From NCBI RefSeq assembly GCF_015627175.1, contig NZ_VTDQ01000009.1:1-64000 (forward strand): a stretch of 64,000 bases of DNA, in the 5' to 3' direction. The translations under genes and the position numbers were made by a program. Below the pieces are notes generated by a model, which saw only the letters and a list, made by a program, of their open reading frames with translations, was not told the DNA's origin and made no database searches. Shown piece by piece: positions 1-8,860 of this stretch. The stretch is from Acinetobacter pollinis (GTDB lineage: Bacteria > Pseudomonadota > Gammaproteobacteria > Pseudomonadales > Moraxellaceae). Each line of letters begins with the position of its first letter. The first letter of the stretch is position 1.

Positions 1-540
1 GCATTTATAGTATCTATATTCTTAGCTAATTTATTATATTTTAAATCAAAAAAATCAATTATTACATTATCTATTCTATCTTTTTCGATGTTTTTTATAG
101 TATTGCAAGATAGTGTGCAAGAGATGATATTGTTAAGGTTTAATAGTAAAACAGTAGATGCATCTGATTTAGAAAGAATTATCCAACAAAGAAGTATATA
201 CTCTGCTATTAATGACTATCCGTTAATGGGGAATGGGTTAGGTTATTATATACCAAACTTGATTAGAAGTGATGTTGCAAAATATTTGTATGAACTACAG
301 ATTTCTGCATTAATAATGCAGTTTGGTATTTTGGGATTTATTATTTTATCTATAATTACTTTATTTCCACTATTTTCACAACTAAAAAGAAAAAGTTTTC
401 TCTGGTTTTTTGTATACTTCTTCATTATAACAATATGGTTAGGAGGTGCTATGATTAATGCTATTCTTTTCTCATCCTCATCGGCTTTGGTTTTTGCTTT
501 AGTATATATTTATAGCCAAAAAACGGACTTAAAAATATAG
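1..540 (+). CDS. Wzy-like O-antigen/capsule polymerase, C-terminal part (5' end outside window)
   Basis: The reading frame is open from base 1 to the stop at 538-540, so the gene begins before the window and only about 179 C-terminal residues are seen. They form several hydrophobic segments separated by a polar loop, and the last stretch before the stop is again membrane-like. This is the layout of Wzy-type inner-membrane polymerases that join lipid-linked repeat units in the periplasm. The family has little sequence conservation, so the call rests on hydropathy plus context: two glycosyltransferases follow at once (8-nt gap). Base use is extremely AT-rich (9 G/C in the first 60 bases), as is usual for polysaccharide loci that are exchanged between strains. 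An O-antigen ligase-like protein is an alternative. Confidence 0.6.
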   Translation, partial: AFIVSIFLANLLYFKSKKSIITLSILSFSMFFIVLQDSVQEMILLRFNSKTVDASDLERIIQQRSIYSAINDYPLMGNGLGYYIPNLIRSDVAKYLYELQISALIMQFGILGFIILSIITLFPLFSQLKRKSFLWFFVYFFIITIWLGGAMINAILFSSSSALVFALVYIYSQKTDLKI

Positions 541-548
541 GAAATTAA

Positions 549-1568
549 ATGTATATTAACTCTAGAAATTTAGTTGGACATACAACAGGTGTTCAACGTT
601 ATACGCAAAAAATTATAGAAGGCTGGAATGATTCATTATTTCAGGAAATTCGCCCAGACGAAAAATTTGCTTCAGGTATCAAAGGACATTTATGGGAGCA
701 ATTTGCCTTACCTAAGGAGTGTAAAAATCAGGAACTATTATGGTGCCCTAGTAATACAGGCCCCTTATCATACAAAAATCAGGTATTAACCATACATGAT
801 ACAGTACCCTTCGATCATCCAGAGTGGTTAAATCCTAAATTTGTTTTTTGGTATAAATTTCTGCAACCTAAATTAGTGCAGAAAGTTAAACATATTATTA
901 CGATCTCTGAATTCTCAAAAAATAAAATTATTGAGCATTTTAAAGTTCCAGAAGATAAAATCTCAGTTATATATAATGGTGTAGATCTGACAAATAAAAA
1001 ATCTGAGGATTTACCACATAACAGCTTTACGAAATTACCCCCTTATATTTTAAGTGTAGGTTCATTAGAACCTCGAAAAAACTTATCTAGATTGATTACT
1101 TCATTTATTGAATATAAAAATGAAACAAAGTCAGATATTAAACTTGTCATTGTTGGTAAAAAAGGCGTAAGCCGAGTTTTTAGTGAAGCAGGTATCAACG
1201 AAGTAGATACGGATGATATTATTTTTACAGGTCATGTATCAGATTATGAACTACAGTATTTATATAAAAACACATTAGGATTTTGTTATCCATCTTTATA
1301 TGAAGGATTTGGATTACCTCCTTTAGAAGCAATGCAGTTTGGTGTACCAGTTCTAACGAGTAATACAACAGCGATAAAAGAACTATGTGAAAATAGAGCA
1401 TTACTTGTAGATCCTTTATCGGTTTCATCTATTTCTGAAGGAATTTTTGACCTATTGAATGGTGGGATATCTAAAGAAATTTTGACAAGTAACTTGAAGT
1501 ATGTTCAGGATTTCTCTTGGAGCAAATGTGCTGATCAGACGCTTCAAATTTTACTACAACATAAATAA
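549..1568 (+). CDS. Glycosyltransferase family 4 (GT-B fold)
   Basis: A 339-residue cytoplasmic glycosyltransferase. The C-terminal half carries the GT4 pattern: SVGSLEPRKN (start of the donor-binding domain, about residue 170) and YPSLYEGFGLPPLEAMQFG (about 250-268), with the paired Glu residues that contact the nucleotide sugar. The family transfers mannose, rhamnose or related sugars onto undecaprenyl-linked repeat units. The neighbouring manC suggests a GDP-mannose-derived donor, but that is inference. It starts 8 nt after the polymerase gene with an AGGAAA-type ribosome site and is followed 11 nt later by another glycosyltransferase, so the three are probably one transcript. Specific sugar and linkage cannot be told from sequence. 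Confidence 0.85.
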   Translation: MYINSRNLVGHTTGVQRYTQKIIEGWNDSLFQEIRPDEKFASGIKGHLWEQFALPKECKNQELLWCPSNTGPLSYKNQVLTIHDTVPFDHPEWLNPKFVFWYKFLQPKLVQKVKHIITISEFSKNKIIEHFKVPEDKISVIYNGVDLTNKKSEDLPHNSFTKLPPYILSVGSLEPRKNLSRLITSFIEYKNETKSDIKLVIVGKKGVSRVFSEAGINEVDTDDIIFTGHVSDYELQYLYKNTLGFCYPSLYEGFGLPPLEAMQFGVPVLTSNTTAIKELCENRALLVDPLSVSSISEGIFDLLNGGISKEILTSNLKYVQDFSWSKCADQTLQILLQHK

Positions 1569-1579
1569 TAGGTTATCGT

Positions 1580-2386
1580 ATGGTTATTGCCTCTATAGTA
1601 ATATATAAGCATACATATAAAGATTTAGAATCTACATTAATGAGTTTATTCTCAGCTGATTCAATTCAGAAAGTTATCTTGGTAGATAATGATGCTAGTA
1701 ATTGGGCAAAAGATTTTAAACATGAGAAAGTCACTTATTTAAAATCGGATGGTAATTTTGGTTTTGGATATGGACATAATATCGCAATAAAAAAATTTGC
1801 AAAAGAAAGCGATCTTTTTCTTATTTGTAATCCAGATATCGCTTTTGATCATTTACAATTTGAAAAACTAGTAAACTTTGCTTTAAATCGTAAGGAAGGG
1901 CTATTTTTACCTAAGATTGTCTATCAAGATGGTGAGAATCAATATGGTGCAAGATTGTTACCCTCTCCGTTAAATCTTTTTGCACGTCGATTTCTAAGTC
2001 AAAGTTATGCTAAAAAACTAGATGAAAATTATTTGTTAAAGAAATTTGACTTATCTAAGCCTATATTTGCACCTTATTTACATGGTTGTTTTATGTTATT
2101 TAAATCGAAGGCTTTATTAGAGTTAAATGGTTTTGATGAACGATTTTTTATGTATATGGAAGACATAGATTTATCTAGAAGATGTGCTCAACAATTTGGA
2201 AATATATACTATGCTGATGCAGAAGTTATCCATTTGCATGAACAGGGTTCTTATAGCAGTAAAAAATTGATGAAAGCACATATAAGAAGTGCGGTACAGT
2301 ATTTTAATAAATGGGGATGGGTTTACGATAAAAATAGAGATGTCTTAAACAGTAAATGTACACTACAATTAGAGGAGGGTAATTAA
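1580..2386 (+). CDS. Glycosyltransferase family 2 (WbbL/rhamnosyltransferase-like)
   Basis: A 268-residue GT-A glycosyltransferase. N-terminal VIASIVIYKH and the acidic NPDIAF motif (around residue 96; metal and nucleotide-sugar binding) are visible. Further on GCFMLFKSKALLELNGFDE and MEDIDLSRRC (about residues 170-208) match the acceptor-side motifs of WbbL-like family 2 enzymes, often annotated as rhamnosyltransferases. It likely adds one sugar of the polysaccharide repeat at the cytoplasmic membrane face. It is the last gene of the plus-strand polysaccharide run and converges on manC, with only five bases between the two stop codons. Sugar specificity is not predictable here. Confidence 0.8.
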   Translation: MVIASIVIYKHTYKDLESTLMSLFSADSIQKVILVDNDASNWAKDFKHEKVTYLKSDGNFGFGYGHNIAIKKFAKESDLFLICNPDIAFDHLQFEKLVNFALNRKEGLFLPKIVYQDGENQYGARLLPSPLNLFARRFLSQSYAKKLDENYLLKKFDLSKPIFAPYLHGCFMLFKSKALLELNGFDERFFMYMEDIDLSRRCAQQFGNIYYADAEVIHLHEQGSYSSKKLMKAHIRSAVQYFNKWGWVYDKNRDVLNSKCTLQLEEGN

Positions 2387-2392
2387 ACCCTC
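2375..2392. terminator. Convergent hairpin spanning both stop codons
   Basis: GAGGGT (2375-2380), a 6-nt loop and ACCCTC (2387-2392) form a perfect 6-bp stem that covers the stop of the GT2 gene and reaches the first base of the stop of manC. No long T tract follows on either strand, so it is at best a weak bidirectional terminator. Confidence 0.4.
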
Positions 2393-3804
2393 TAGCAACG
2401 TCCATAAATGTCTTCAAAACGAACGATATCATCTTCACCAAGGTAAGAACCTGATTGTACTTCTATGAGTTCCAAAGGTAGTTTTCCTGGATTCTCAAGT
2501 GCATGTATTTCACCAAGTGGAATATAGGTCGATTGATTTTCGGTAAGTAAGAAACTCTCTTTACCTTTATGAATTTTTGCTGTACCACTAACAACAATCC
2601 AGTGTTCTGAGCGATGATGATGCATCTGAATAGAGAGTTTTTCACCTGGTTTCACAGTAATTCTTTTAACTTGATAACGAGATGAATGATCGATACTATC
2701 GTATTTACCCCAAGGGCGATATACTTCACGATGGTTAAAGTGCTCAGTTCGATTTTCTTTTTTCAACGACTCAACGATTTTTTTAATGTCTTGTACTTTA
2801 GATTTATCTGCAACCAACACCGCATCTTTTGTTTCAATTACAATAATATTTTCGACGCCAAGTAAGCTGACAAGTTTATTATTGCTATGACAATAACTGT
2901 TTTTGCTATCGATGCTAATCACATCGCCATGTAAAACATTGCCATGTTCATCTTTATTTTGTATATCCCATAAAGCTGACCATGAACCAACATCGCTCCA
3001 AGCAGCATCTAAAGGAATGACAACGGCATCTTGTGTTTTTTCCATAACAGCATAGTCAATAGAATCTGAGCGACATTGACTAAAGATTTCCGCGTTAATT
3101 CGTATAAAGTCGAGGTCTAATGTTGTGTCTTCTATACTTTTTTCACAAGTTTCATAGATATCGTGCGCATGCTGGCTCAATTGTTCTAAGAATATTCCTG
3201 TTTTAAACATAAACATTCCGCTATTCCATAAGAATAGACCACTTGCTAAATATTGTTCTGCAACGTCTAGACTTGGTTTTTCAACGAATTTTTTAACACT
3301 GTAACCAGAAAGTACTTCTGCACCTTTCTCGATATAGCCGTAACCTGTTTCCGCATGCGTTGGAACAATACCGAAAGTTACAAGCTTATTATCGTTGGCA
3401 AGTTCGATAGCCTGATGAATACCTTGTTCAAATGCAGTTTGGTTTTGAATCACATGGTCTGCAGCAAGTACAAGTAAAATACTGTCTTTATCTTTTTTAT
3501 TTTGGTATGCGGCAGCAAGTGCAACAGCAGGGGCAGTATTTTTTCCCTCAGGCTCTAAAATAATTTTTGCTGAAATACCAATTTCACGCATTTGCTCTGC
3601 TGCAAGAAAACGATGTTCTTCATTACAAATAAGAATAGGTTCTTCACAAGATAAATTTTTGAGTCTAAGAAGTGTCGCTTGGAGGAGAGTATAACCATCG
3701 GGTGAAAGTTTTAGAAACTGCTTAGGGTGTTGTGCTCTAGATAATGGCCAAAGTCTTGTTCCGCTACCGCCAGCCATAATAACAGGTACTATTTTTGCAG
3801 TCAT
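2392..3804 (-). CDS. manC: Mannose-1-phosphate guanylyltransferase / mannose-6-phosphate isomerase
   Basis: A 470-residue bifunctional enzyme of the normal family length. The N-terminal nucleotidyltransferase has the pyrophosphorylase signature MAGGSGTRLWPLSR (about residues 10-23) and FVEKPS (about 172-177). The C-terminal cupin has QMHHHRSEHW, which carries the metal-binding His and Glu residues of the type II isomerase. It makes GDP-mannose, the precursor of mannose, fucose, rhamnose and related units in surface polysaccharide. The gene runs opposite to the glycosyltransferases and lies 35 nt downstream of the sugar-phosphate transferase, probably co-transcribed with it. Sequence and length show no damage. 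Confidence 0.95.
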   Translation of the reverse strand: MTAKIVPVIMAGGSGTRLWPLSRAQHPKQFLKLSPDGYTLLQATLLRLKNLSCEEPILICNEEHRFLAAEQMREIGISAKIILEPEGKNTAPAVALAAAYQNKKDKDSILLVLAADHVIQNQTAFEQGIHQAIELANDNKLVTFGIVPTHAETGYGYIEKGAEVLSGYSVKKFVEKPSLDVAEQYLASGLFLWNSGMFMFKTGIFLEQLSQHAHDIYETCEKSIEDTTLDLDFIRINAEIFSQCRSDSIDYAVMEKTQDAVVIPLDAAWSDVGSWSALWDIQNKDEHGNVLHGDVISIDSKNSYCHSNNKLVSLLGVENIIVIETKDAVLVADKSKVQDIKKIVESLKKENRTEHFNHREVYRPWGKYDSIDHSSRYQVKRITVKPGEKLSIQMHHHRSEHWIVVSGTAKIHKGKESFLLTENQSTYIPLGEIHALENPGKLPLELIEVQSGSYLGEDDIVRFEDIYGRC

Positions 3805-3839
3805 TTATTCATGTTTCCATTTATTAAAACGAGTATTAT

Positions 3840-4505
3840 TTAATAAGCCGTCTTTTGTATAAAGCCACGGAGTATGGTCAGAAAAATTAATTTAATATCT
3901 AACCATAAACTCCAAGTTTGAATGTATTCAAGATCACAATTTACGCGTTGTTGCATTTTATCTAAAGTGTCTGTTTCGCCACGCCAACCTTTCATTTGTG
4001 CCAAACCAGTAATACCAGGCTTGACCATATGACGTAGCATATAATCGGGTATACATGTCTCATAATATTCATTATGACTAATTGCATGAGGTCTTGGCCC
4101 AACGATAGACATCGTACCAAAAAGAACATTAAAGAATTGTGGTAACTCATCTAAAGATGTTTTTCTTAAAAAACCACCTACTTTGGTTACACGTGAGTCA
4201 TTTTTTTTCGCTTGAACGACAGTATCGCCATTTTCCATGACAGACATACTTCTGAACTTCCAAACCTCAATGATTTGTCCGTGTAAACCATGTCTTTTTT
4301 GTTTAAAAAGAATAGGGCCTGATGAGGTTGTTTTGACTGCAATCGCAATAATGAATAAAAGTGGTGAAATCAGCAAAATAATAACAAACGAGATACAGAT
4401 ATCTTCTGTTCTCTTTATAACTTTATTTACTCCAGTAAATGGAGACTTTAAATTATTTAGTTTATTTTTTGCCTTATGCGATTGGCTATGAGCATCTATT
4501 ATCAT
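3840..4505 (-). CDS. Undecaprenyl-phosphate sugar phosphotransferase, short WcaJ-like form
   Basis: A 221-residue polyprenyl-phosphate hexose-1-phosphate transferase, the enzyme that starts a repeat unit on undecaprenyl phosphate. Visible: one hydrophobic segment (about residues 34-57), then KQKRHGLHGQIIEVWKFRSM, LRKTSLDELPQFFNVL, GPRPH and KPGITGLAQ, all in family order, ending near the usual C-terminus. The sequence matches the C-terminal half of WcaJ-type proteins, which normally have about 460 residues with four more membrane helices and a CoA-binding-like domain in front. Here the upstream frame is closed by a stop 9 nt before the ATG and the 270 bp up to guaA encode no such domain. The catalytic half alone can work in related enzymes, so it may be functional. 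Confidence 0.85.
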   Translation of the reverse strand: MIIDAHSQSHKAKNKLNNLKSPFTGVNKVIKRTEDICISFVIILLISPLLFIIAIAVKTTSSGPILFKQKRHGLHGQIIEVWKFRSMSVMENGDTVVQAKKNDSRVTKVGGFLRKTSLDELPQFFNVLFGTMSIVGPRPHAISHNEYYETCIPDYMLRHMVKPGITGLAQMKGWRGETDTLDKMQQRVNCDLEYIQTWSLWLDIKLIFLTILRGFIQKTAY

Positions 4506-4541
4506 AGTTTTTTAGAGATATACCAGATTTATTAAAAATTT

Positions 4542-4564
4542 AATTTAAGTCTATTACTTAAATT
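4542..4564. repeat. AT-rich perfect inverted repeat
   Basis: AATTTAAGT, a 5-nt spacer and ACTTAAATT form a perfect 9-bp inverted repeat in the gap between the sugar transferase and guaA. No T tract follows, so it is not an obvious terminator. In AT-rich DNA it may be chance. Confidence 0.35.
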
Positions 4565-4783
4565 TAGTTATCATATTTGGTGCTTACAGATTCTTTAGAT
4601 ATTTACTAAAATTATGATACCGCTAAAAGTACATTATTTTATATGACGATAGCAAGAGGAGAAATATAGTTTCCTTGTGAAAAATCGTCTGTGTTGTTTC
4701 AATTCATATACATATACTCAGCATCTGAAAAATGATACAATTATTCGCTATCTTTCTTCTTTAGCATTCTATAGTTGAATCTC

Positions 4784-6352
4784 ATGACGACCAATACTCA
4801 AATTACTGAAGACCGTATCCTCATTTTGGACTTCGGTTCGCAATATAGTCAGCTCATTGCACGTCGCGTACGTGATGCTGGCGTTTATTCTGAAATGTAT
4901 GCTTTTGATATGTCTGAAGAAGACATTCGTGCGTTTAACCCAAATGGTATTATTCTTTCGGGTGGCCCAGAAAGCGTACATGAAGCAGGCAGTCCGCGTG
5001 CACCTGAAATAGTATTTAATTTAGGTGTACCTGTCTTGGGTATTTGCTATGGCTTACAAACGATGTCTGAACAGTTGGGCGGCAAAGTTGAGCCAGGTAC
5101 TGTGCATGAGTTTGGTTATGCAGAAGTTGACATTCTAATACGTGACCAGCTTATTGGTGACTTACAAGACCAAGAAAACCAACTCCATGTCTGGATGAGT
5201 CATGGTGACAAAGTTAGTAAAATTCCTGAAGGTTTTAAAGTGACTGCAAGTACACCAAGCTGTCCGTTTGCAATGGTCAGTGATGAAGCACGTCGTTTTT
5301 ATGGTATTCAGTTCCATCCAGAAGTGACACATACCTCGAAAGGCAAAGAAATTTTATCAAACTTTGTACATAAAATTTGTGGTTGTCGTAGTCTCTGGAC
5401 TTCAGAACATATTATCGATTTACGTGTAGAACAATTACGTCAGCAGATTGGTAGCGAAAAAGTATTACTTGGCCTTTCTGGTGGGGTAGATTCATCTGTG
5501 GTTGCTGCTTTGTTACATAAAGCGATTGGTGACCAACTCACGTGTGTATTTGTAGATAATGGCTTACTTCGTTTGAACGAAGGTGATCAAGTCATGCAAA
5601 TGTTTGCAGATAACATGGGTATCCGCGTAATTCGTGCAGATGCTGAAGAGCGTTTTCTAACAGCTCTTGCAGGTGAAGTTGACCCTGAAGCAAAACGTAA
5701 AATTATTGGTCGTGAGTTTATTGAAGTCTTTGCAGAAGAGGCACGTAAGCTTGATGGCGTAAAATACTTGGCTCAGGGAACAATTTACCCTGATGTTATT
5801 GAATCTGCTGCAAGTAAGCAAGGTAAAGCGCATGTCATTAAATCGCACCACAATGTAGGTGGGTTACCAGAAGACTTGGCATTTGATTTGGTCGAACCAT
5901 TACGTGATTTATTCAAAGATGAAGTACGTAAACTAGGTACAACACTTGGCCTACCACATAGTATGATTTATCGTCATCCATTCCCTGGCCCTGGTTTAGG
6001 TGTTCGTATTCTAGGTGAAGTGAAAAAAGAGTATGCAGATATTCTTCGCTTAGCTGACGATATTTTCATGCAAGAATTACGTAACAGTGGTTGGTACGAT
6101 AAAACAGCACAAGCATTTGCAGTATTTCAACCTGTGAAATCGGTTGGTGTGGTGGGTGACGGTCGCCGTTATGCATGGGTCATTGCTTTACGTGCAGTAG
6201 AAACAGTTGACTTTATGACAGCGCGTTTCGCACATTTACCGTATGAGCTTGTGGATAAGATCTCAACTCGTATTATGAATGAAATTAAAGACGTATCGCG
6301 TGTTGTTTATGATGTTTCATCAAAACCACCTGCAACAATCGAATGGGAATAA
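4784..6352 (+). CDS. guaA: GMP synthase (glutamine-hydrolysing)
   Basis: Converts XMP to GMP with ATP and glutamine, the last step of guanine nucleotide synthesis. The 522-residue product has the class I amidotransferase domain first (GICYGLQ with the nucleophile Cys; the FHPEVTHT triad region), then the ATP pyrophosphatase P-loop [12 protein letters not shown] (about residue 230), and the conserved C-terminal dimerisation domain ending [10 protein letters not shown] chose the ATG at 4784 because homologues start [10 protein letters not shown]; a TTG nine bases earlier is in frame but less likely. It borders the polysaccharide locus on one side and an IS element on the other, and has its own terminator. 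Confidence 0.98.
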   Translation: MTTNTQITEDRILILDFGSQYSQLIARRVRDAGVYSEMYAFDMSEEDIRAFNPNGIILSGGPESVHEAGSPRAPEIVFNLGVPVLGICYGLQTMSEQLGGKVEPGTVHEFGYAEVDILIRDQLIGDLQDQENQLHVWMSHGDKVSKIPEGFKVTASTPSCPFAMVSDEARRFYGIQFHPEVTHTSKGKEILSNFVHKICGCRSLWTSEHIIDLRVEQLRQQIGSEKVLLGLSGGVDSSVVAALLHKAIGDQLTCVFVDNGLLRLNEGDQVMQMFADNMGIRVIRADAEERFLTALAGEVDPEAKRKIIGREFIEVFAEEARKLDGVKYLAQGTIYPDVIESAASKQGKAHVIKSHHNVGGLPEDLAFDLVEPLRDLFKDEVRKLGTTLGLPHSMIYRHPFPGPGLGVRILGEVKKEYADILRLADDIFMQELRNSGWYDKTAQAFAVFQPVKSVGVVGDGRRYAWVIALRAVETVDFMTARFAHLPYELVDKISTRIMNEIKDVSRVVYDVSSKPPATIEWE

Positions 6353-6365
6353 AATTCCCGTCTTA

Positions 6366-6399
6366 AAAAAAGCAGAAGTTTAAACTTCTGCTTTTTTTT
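6366..6399 (+). terminator. Rho-independent terminator of guaA
   Basis: AGCAGAAGTTTAAACTTCTGCT (22-base palindrome at 6371-6392, written here as its two arms AGCAGAAGTTT and AAACTTCTGCT) is followed by a run of T at 6392-6399, 14 nt after the guaA stop. Confidence 0.9.
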
Positions 6400-6448
6400 A
6401 CCCAATTGTTGTAGATAAAGTCTTTTTTAAATTGTGATCAACGTCGAT

Positions 6449-6600
6449 TTGACATACTCCCACCACTAACCTAACGGTATAGTGGGGGAATCTTTGCGAC
6501 CTGTACAAACCAATGTTTGCACCTTTCGACATTGCACTTGCACCGACAAGTATCGCAATGTAGGAACTCTTTACACAGCACTGCGTCCCAGTGCATCGGC
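6449..6600 (-). ncRNA. Candidate omega (reRNA) scaffold at the tnpB end of element 1
   Basis: In IS200/IS605 elements the guide RNA of TnpB covers the 3' end of tnpB and the right end, and its guide is the flanking DNA. Here that would be this stretch with the 6458-6489 stem, and the guide would be the minus strand starting at 6448. The position is inferred from the family; the exact 5' end is unknown. Confidence 0.3.
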
Positions 6601-7710
6601 TAATGCAAAATTGCGTATGTTGATCGAGGCGTTGATGTCCCGATCATGTACACTGTCGCAATCTTGACACGTCCATGTACGAATATGTAATGGCATCTGA
6701 TCACAAGTATAACCACAATATGAACAGACTTTAGAGCTTGGTACGAAACGTCCAATCTCTAAAACATTCTTACCATTCCATTTCGCTTTGTACTTCAATA
6801 AAGTTAAGAACTGCCCCCAACCAACATCCGATATGGCTTTGGAAAGCTTGGCATTCTTCACCATGTTTTTAATGCCTAAATCTTCAACTGCATAACTCGT
6901 TGCTTGGTTTTCACGAATGAGTTTATGGGTCAATTGATGATGTTGATTGAGGCGTTGATGTCTGACTTTCTCATGACTTGATGCAACCAATCGTTTTTGA
7001 TGTTGGTAGTTTTTTGAAGTCTTTTTCTTTCGGGAAAATATCTTTTGACTGATTCCTAAACGTGTTTGACTACGCTGAAAATAGCGTGGGTTCTCTATTT
7101 TCACCCCATCAGATTGAATGAGGAAATACTCTAAACCTAGATCAATACCAATGGTTTGGTTTGTATCAATCATTGTCGGTTTAGGTACATGCTCTGAAGT
7201 TTCTATAAGTACAGATGCGTAGTATTTGCCAGTTGCAGACTGACTGATAGTGACTGTTTTAATTTTACCTTGAATATCTTGGGTAATCTTGGCTTTAATC
7301 CCTTTGATTTTTGGGACATTCAAACGCTGAGAATTGATATCTAATGTACAGTGTTGTGGGCACTGATATGCACGCTGTGGAATCTTCTTAGACTTGAAAC
7401 GTGGGAACTTTGCACGTCCTTTGAAGAAATTACTAAATGCAGTATGTACATGAAGCAGACTACTCAATAGTGCTTGGCTATTGACCTCTTTCAACCAAAC
7501 GTATTTGGGGTGGTCTTTCTTTTTGACGAGTTGGTTTTGAAGACGTGTTCTTGAAATACTTTTCTTGAAGAATTTGTAATATCTATTTTGTAATGCTAAA
7601 GCCCAATTATAGACAAAGCGAGCGCATCCGAAGTGCTGTTGAATTAACACCTGTTGGTTTTTATTTGGATGAATACGGCATTTCACTGCCTTGTAAATTG
7701 TTTCGCTCAT
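6571..7710 (-). CDS. tnpB: RNA-guided endonuclease TnpB (IS605 accessory protein)
   Basis: A 379-residue TnpB when started at the ATG giving MSETIYKAVK; a start 36 nt upstream is possible but that extension does not look like the family. N-terminal helical domain with FGCARFVYNW. The RuvC triad is complete: Asp190 in GIDLGL, Glu276 in VEDLGIKNM, Asp358 in HDRDINAS, close to the D191/E278/D361 spacing of the ISDra2 protein. The zinc ribbon CSYCG and CQDC lies at about 329-351. TnpB is an RNA-guided DNA nuclease that helps the element persist at its donor site. Nothing suggests damage. Confidence 0.93.
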   Translation of the reverse strand: MSETIYKAVKCRIHPNKNQQVLIQQHFGCARFVYNWALALQNRYYKFFKKSISRTRLQNQLVKKKDHPKYVWLKEVNSQALLSSLLHVHTAFSNFFKGRAKFPRFKSKKIPQRAYQCPQHCTLDINSQRLNVPKIKGIKAKITQDIQGKIKTVTISQSATGKYYASVLIETSEHVPKPTMIDTNQTIGIDLGLEYFLIQSDGVKIENPRYFQRSQTRLGISQKIFSRKKKTSKNYQHQKRLVASSHEKVRHQRLNQHHQLTHKLIRENQATSYAVEDLGIKNMVKNAKLSKAISDVGWGQFLTLLKYKAKWNGKNVLEIGRFVPSSKVCSYCGYTCDQMPLHIRTWTCQDCDSVHDRDINASINIRNFALADALGRSAV

Positions 7711-7750
7711 ATTTATAATTTTAATCCAATACCAATTTAGTGTCAATCTA

Positions 7751-8149
7751 ATGAAGTCACACCATCATTGCGTTTATAAACTAACATACCATTTAGTGTT
7801 AGTTACAAAATATAGAAGAAAATGCTTTACCAATCAAATACTCAATCGACTAGAAGAAATTGTAAGAAAGAATTGTTCTGATTGGGATATAGAACTCATT
7901 GAGTTCAATGGAGAGGAGGATCATGTACATTTACTGCTTGAAATGCACCCCAACATCATGCCATCAAAATTTATTAATAACTTGAAAACAGTTTCAAGCA
8001 GAATGATACGAAAAGAATTTGCTGAGCATTTGACAAAATACTACTGGAAGCCTGTGCTTTGGACTAGGGCGTATTGTTTACTGACAACAGGAGAAGCAAC
8101 CATTGATACGATTCAACAGTATATTGAGAATCAGAATAGACCTGACTGA
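7751..8149 (+). CDS. tnpA: IS200/IS605 family Y1 transposase TnpA
   Basis: A 132-residue single-strand DNA transposase. The HUH pair is His58 and His60 in DHVHLL; the catalytic tyrosine is Tyr124 in QQYIENQ, which matches Tyr127 of the IS608 protein. The element is therefore expected to move by peel-and-paste of single-stranded DNA, with cleavage next to the sub-terminal hairpins. Length and motif spacing are normal. It is divergent from tnpB; the 40-bp gap must hold both start signals. Confidence 0.93.
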   Translation: MKSHHHCVYKLTYHLVLVTKYRRKCFTNQILNRLEEIVRKNCSDWDIELIEFNGEEDHVHLLLEMHPNIMPSKFINNLKTVSSRMIRKEFAEHLTKYYWKPVLWTRAYCLLTTGEATIDTIQQYIENQNRPD

Positions 8150-8230
8150 TCGTCAGGTGGGCTATCCATCTCCATCTGAGAAGCACTACTTCGCAAGAGA
8201 GATTATAGATGGAGAATTCCGCCCGTTAAG

Positions 8231-8833
8231 TTAAATAAGCACATGTTTTGGTTGATTGAGACGATTCAAAGCTGTATAAATTTCTGACACGTTTTCGCAA
8301 ACAATCAGTTTTGCTCGGTGTTGAGGTGGTAGAAAACCTTCATTTACAGCATGATCAAGTTGTGAAATTAATGCATCATAGTATCCACAAACATTATAAA
8401 GAATCATTGGTTTATGGTGTTGCTCAAGTTGTCCCCATGTTGCAACTTCTAATATTTCTTCAAATGTTCCTAGCCCGCCTGGCAAAGCAATAAAAGCACT
8501 TGCACGCTCAGCCATCATCGCTTTACGCTCATGCATGGTTTGTACGACATGTAATTCAGTCAATTCGTTGTGGGCAACCTCATAGTCCAACATGAATTCA
8601 GGAATAACGCCTACCGTTTCGCCACCAAATTCAATAAACGTATCGGCAACCTGTCCCATAAGCCCAATACTTGCACCACCATAGACGAGACCGAAATGAT
8701 GTTCTGCAAGTCCTTGCGCGAGTTGTATCGCACTTTCTAAATAAATAGGTTTATTGCCTGAGCGAGAGCCACAATATAAAGCGATTAGCGGTCTAGTTGT
8801 CTGTTTTTTTACTTGATCCATAGCATTCACCAT
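8231..8833 (-). CDS. LOG-family nucleotide 5'-monophosphate phosphoribohydrolase
   Basis: A 200-residue Rossmann-fold protein of the TIGR00730/LOG family. ALYCGSRSG (about residues 18-26), VYGGASIGLMG (about 54-64) and the hallmark PGGLGTFEE (about 117-125, contributing the catalytic Arg/Glu region) are present. Members release ribose 5-phosphate from nucleoside monophosphates; plant LOG makes cytokinins, while in bacteria the physiological substrate is mostly unclear (AMP or other purine nucleotides). Element 1 begins only a few bases after its stop codon and element 2 begins about 90 nt upstream of its start, so it is isolated from its ancestral neighbours. A 34-bp inverted repeat lies just upstream. 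Confidence 0.88.
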   Translation of the reverse strand: MVNAMDQVKKQTTRPLIALYCGSRSGNKPIYLESAIQLAQGLAEHHFGLVYGGASIGLMGQVADTFIEFGGETVGVIPEFMLDYEVAHNELTELHVVQTMHERKAMMAERASAFIALPGGLGTFEEILEVATWGQLEQHHKPMILYNVCGYYDALISQLDHAVNEGFLPPQHRAKLIVCENVSEIYTALNRLNQPKHVLI

Positions 8834-8860
8834 ATTATCTATATCTTCTCTTTAACATGC

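Larger units (their letters stand above)
6449..8224 (-). mobile_element. IS200/IS605-type element 1 (divergent tnpB and tnpA, apparently intact)
   Basis: The unit consists of tnpB on the minus strand and tnpA on the plus strand, 40 nt apart, flanked by hairpins and no terminal inverted repeats or target duplication, as in the IS605 group. The end next to tnpB carries a stem with one bulge (6458-6489) and reads GTATGTCAA on the minus strand, matching the TCAA right cleavage motif of IS608-like elements. That places the edge at 6449. The other end carries a perfect 8-bp stem (8170-8177 with 8207-8214) enclosing a smaller hairpin (8180-8192). Outside it the minus strand reads TTAAC (8229-8225), a plausible 5' target motif. 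The left edge at 8224 is an estimate. Confidence 0.75.

Noticed and set aside
4542-4564. AT-rich palindrome before guaA as terminator or operator
   Set aside because: No T tract, no half-site known to me, and AT-rich composition makes a chance palindrome plausible; kept only as a repeat.
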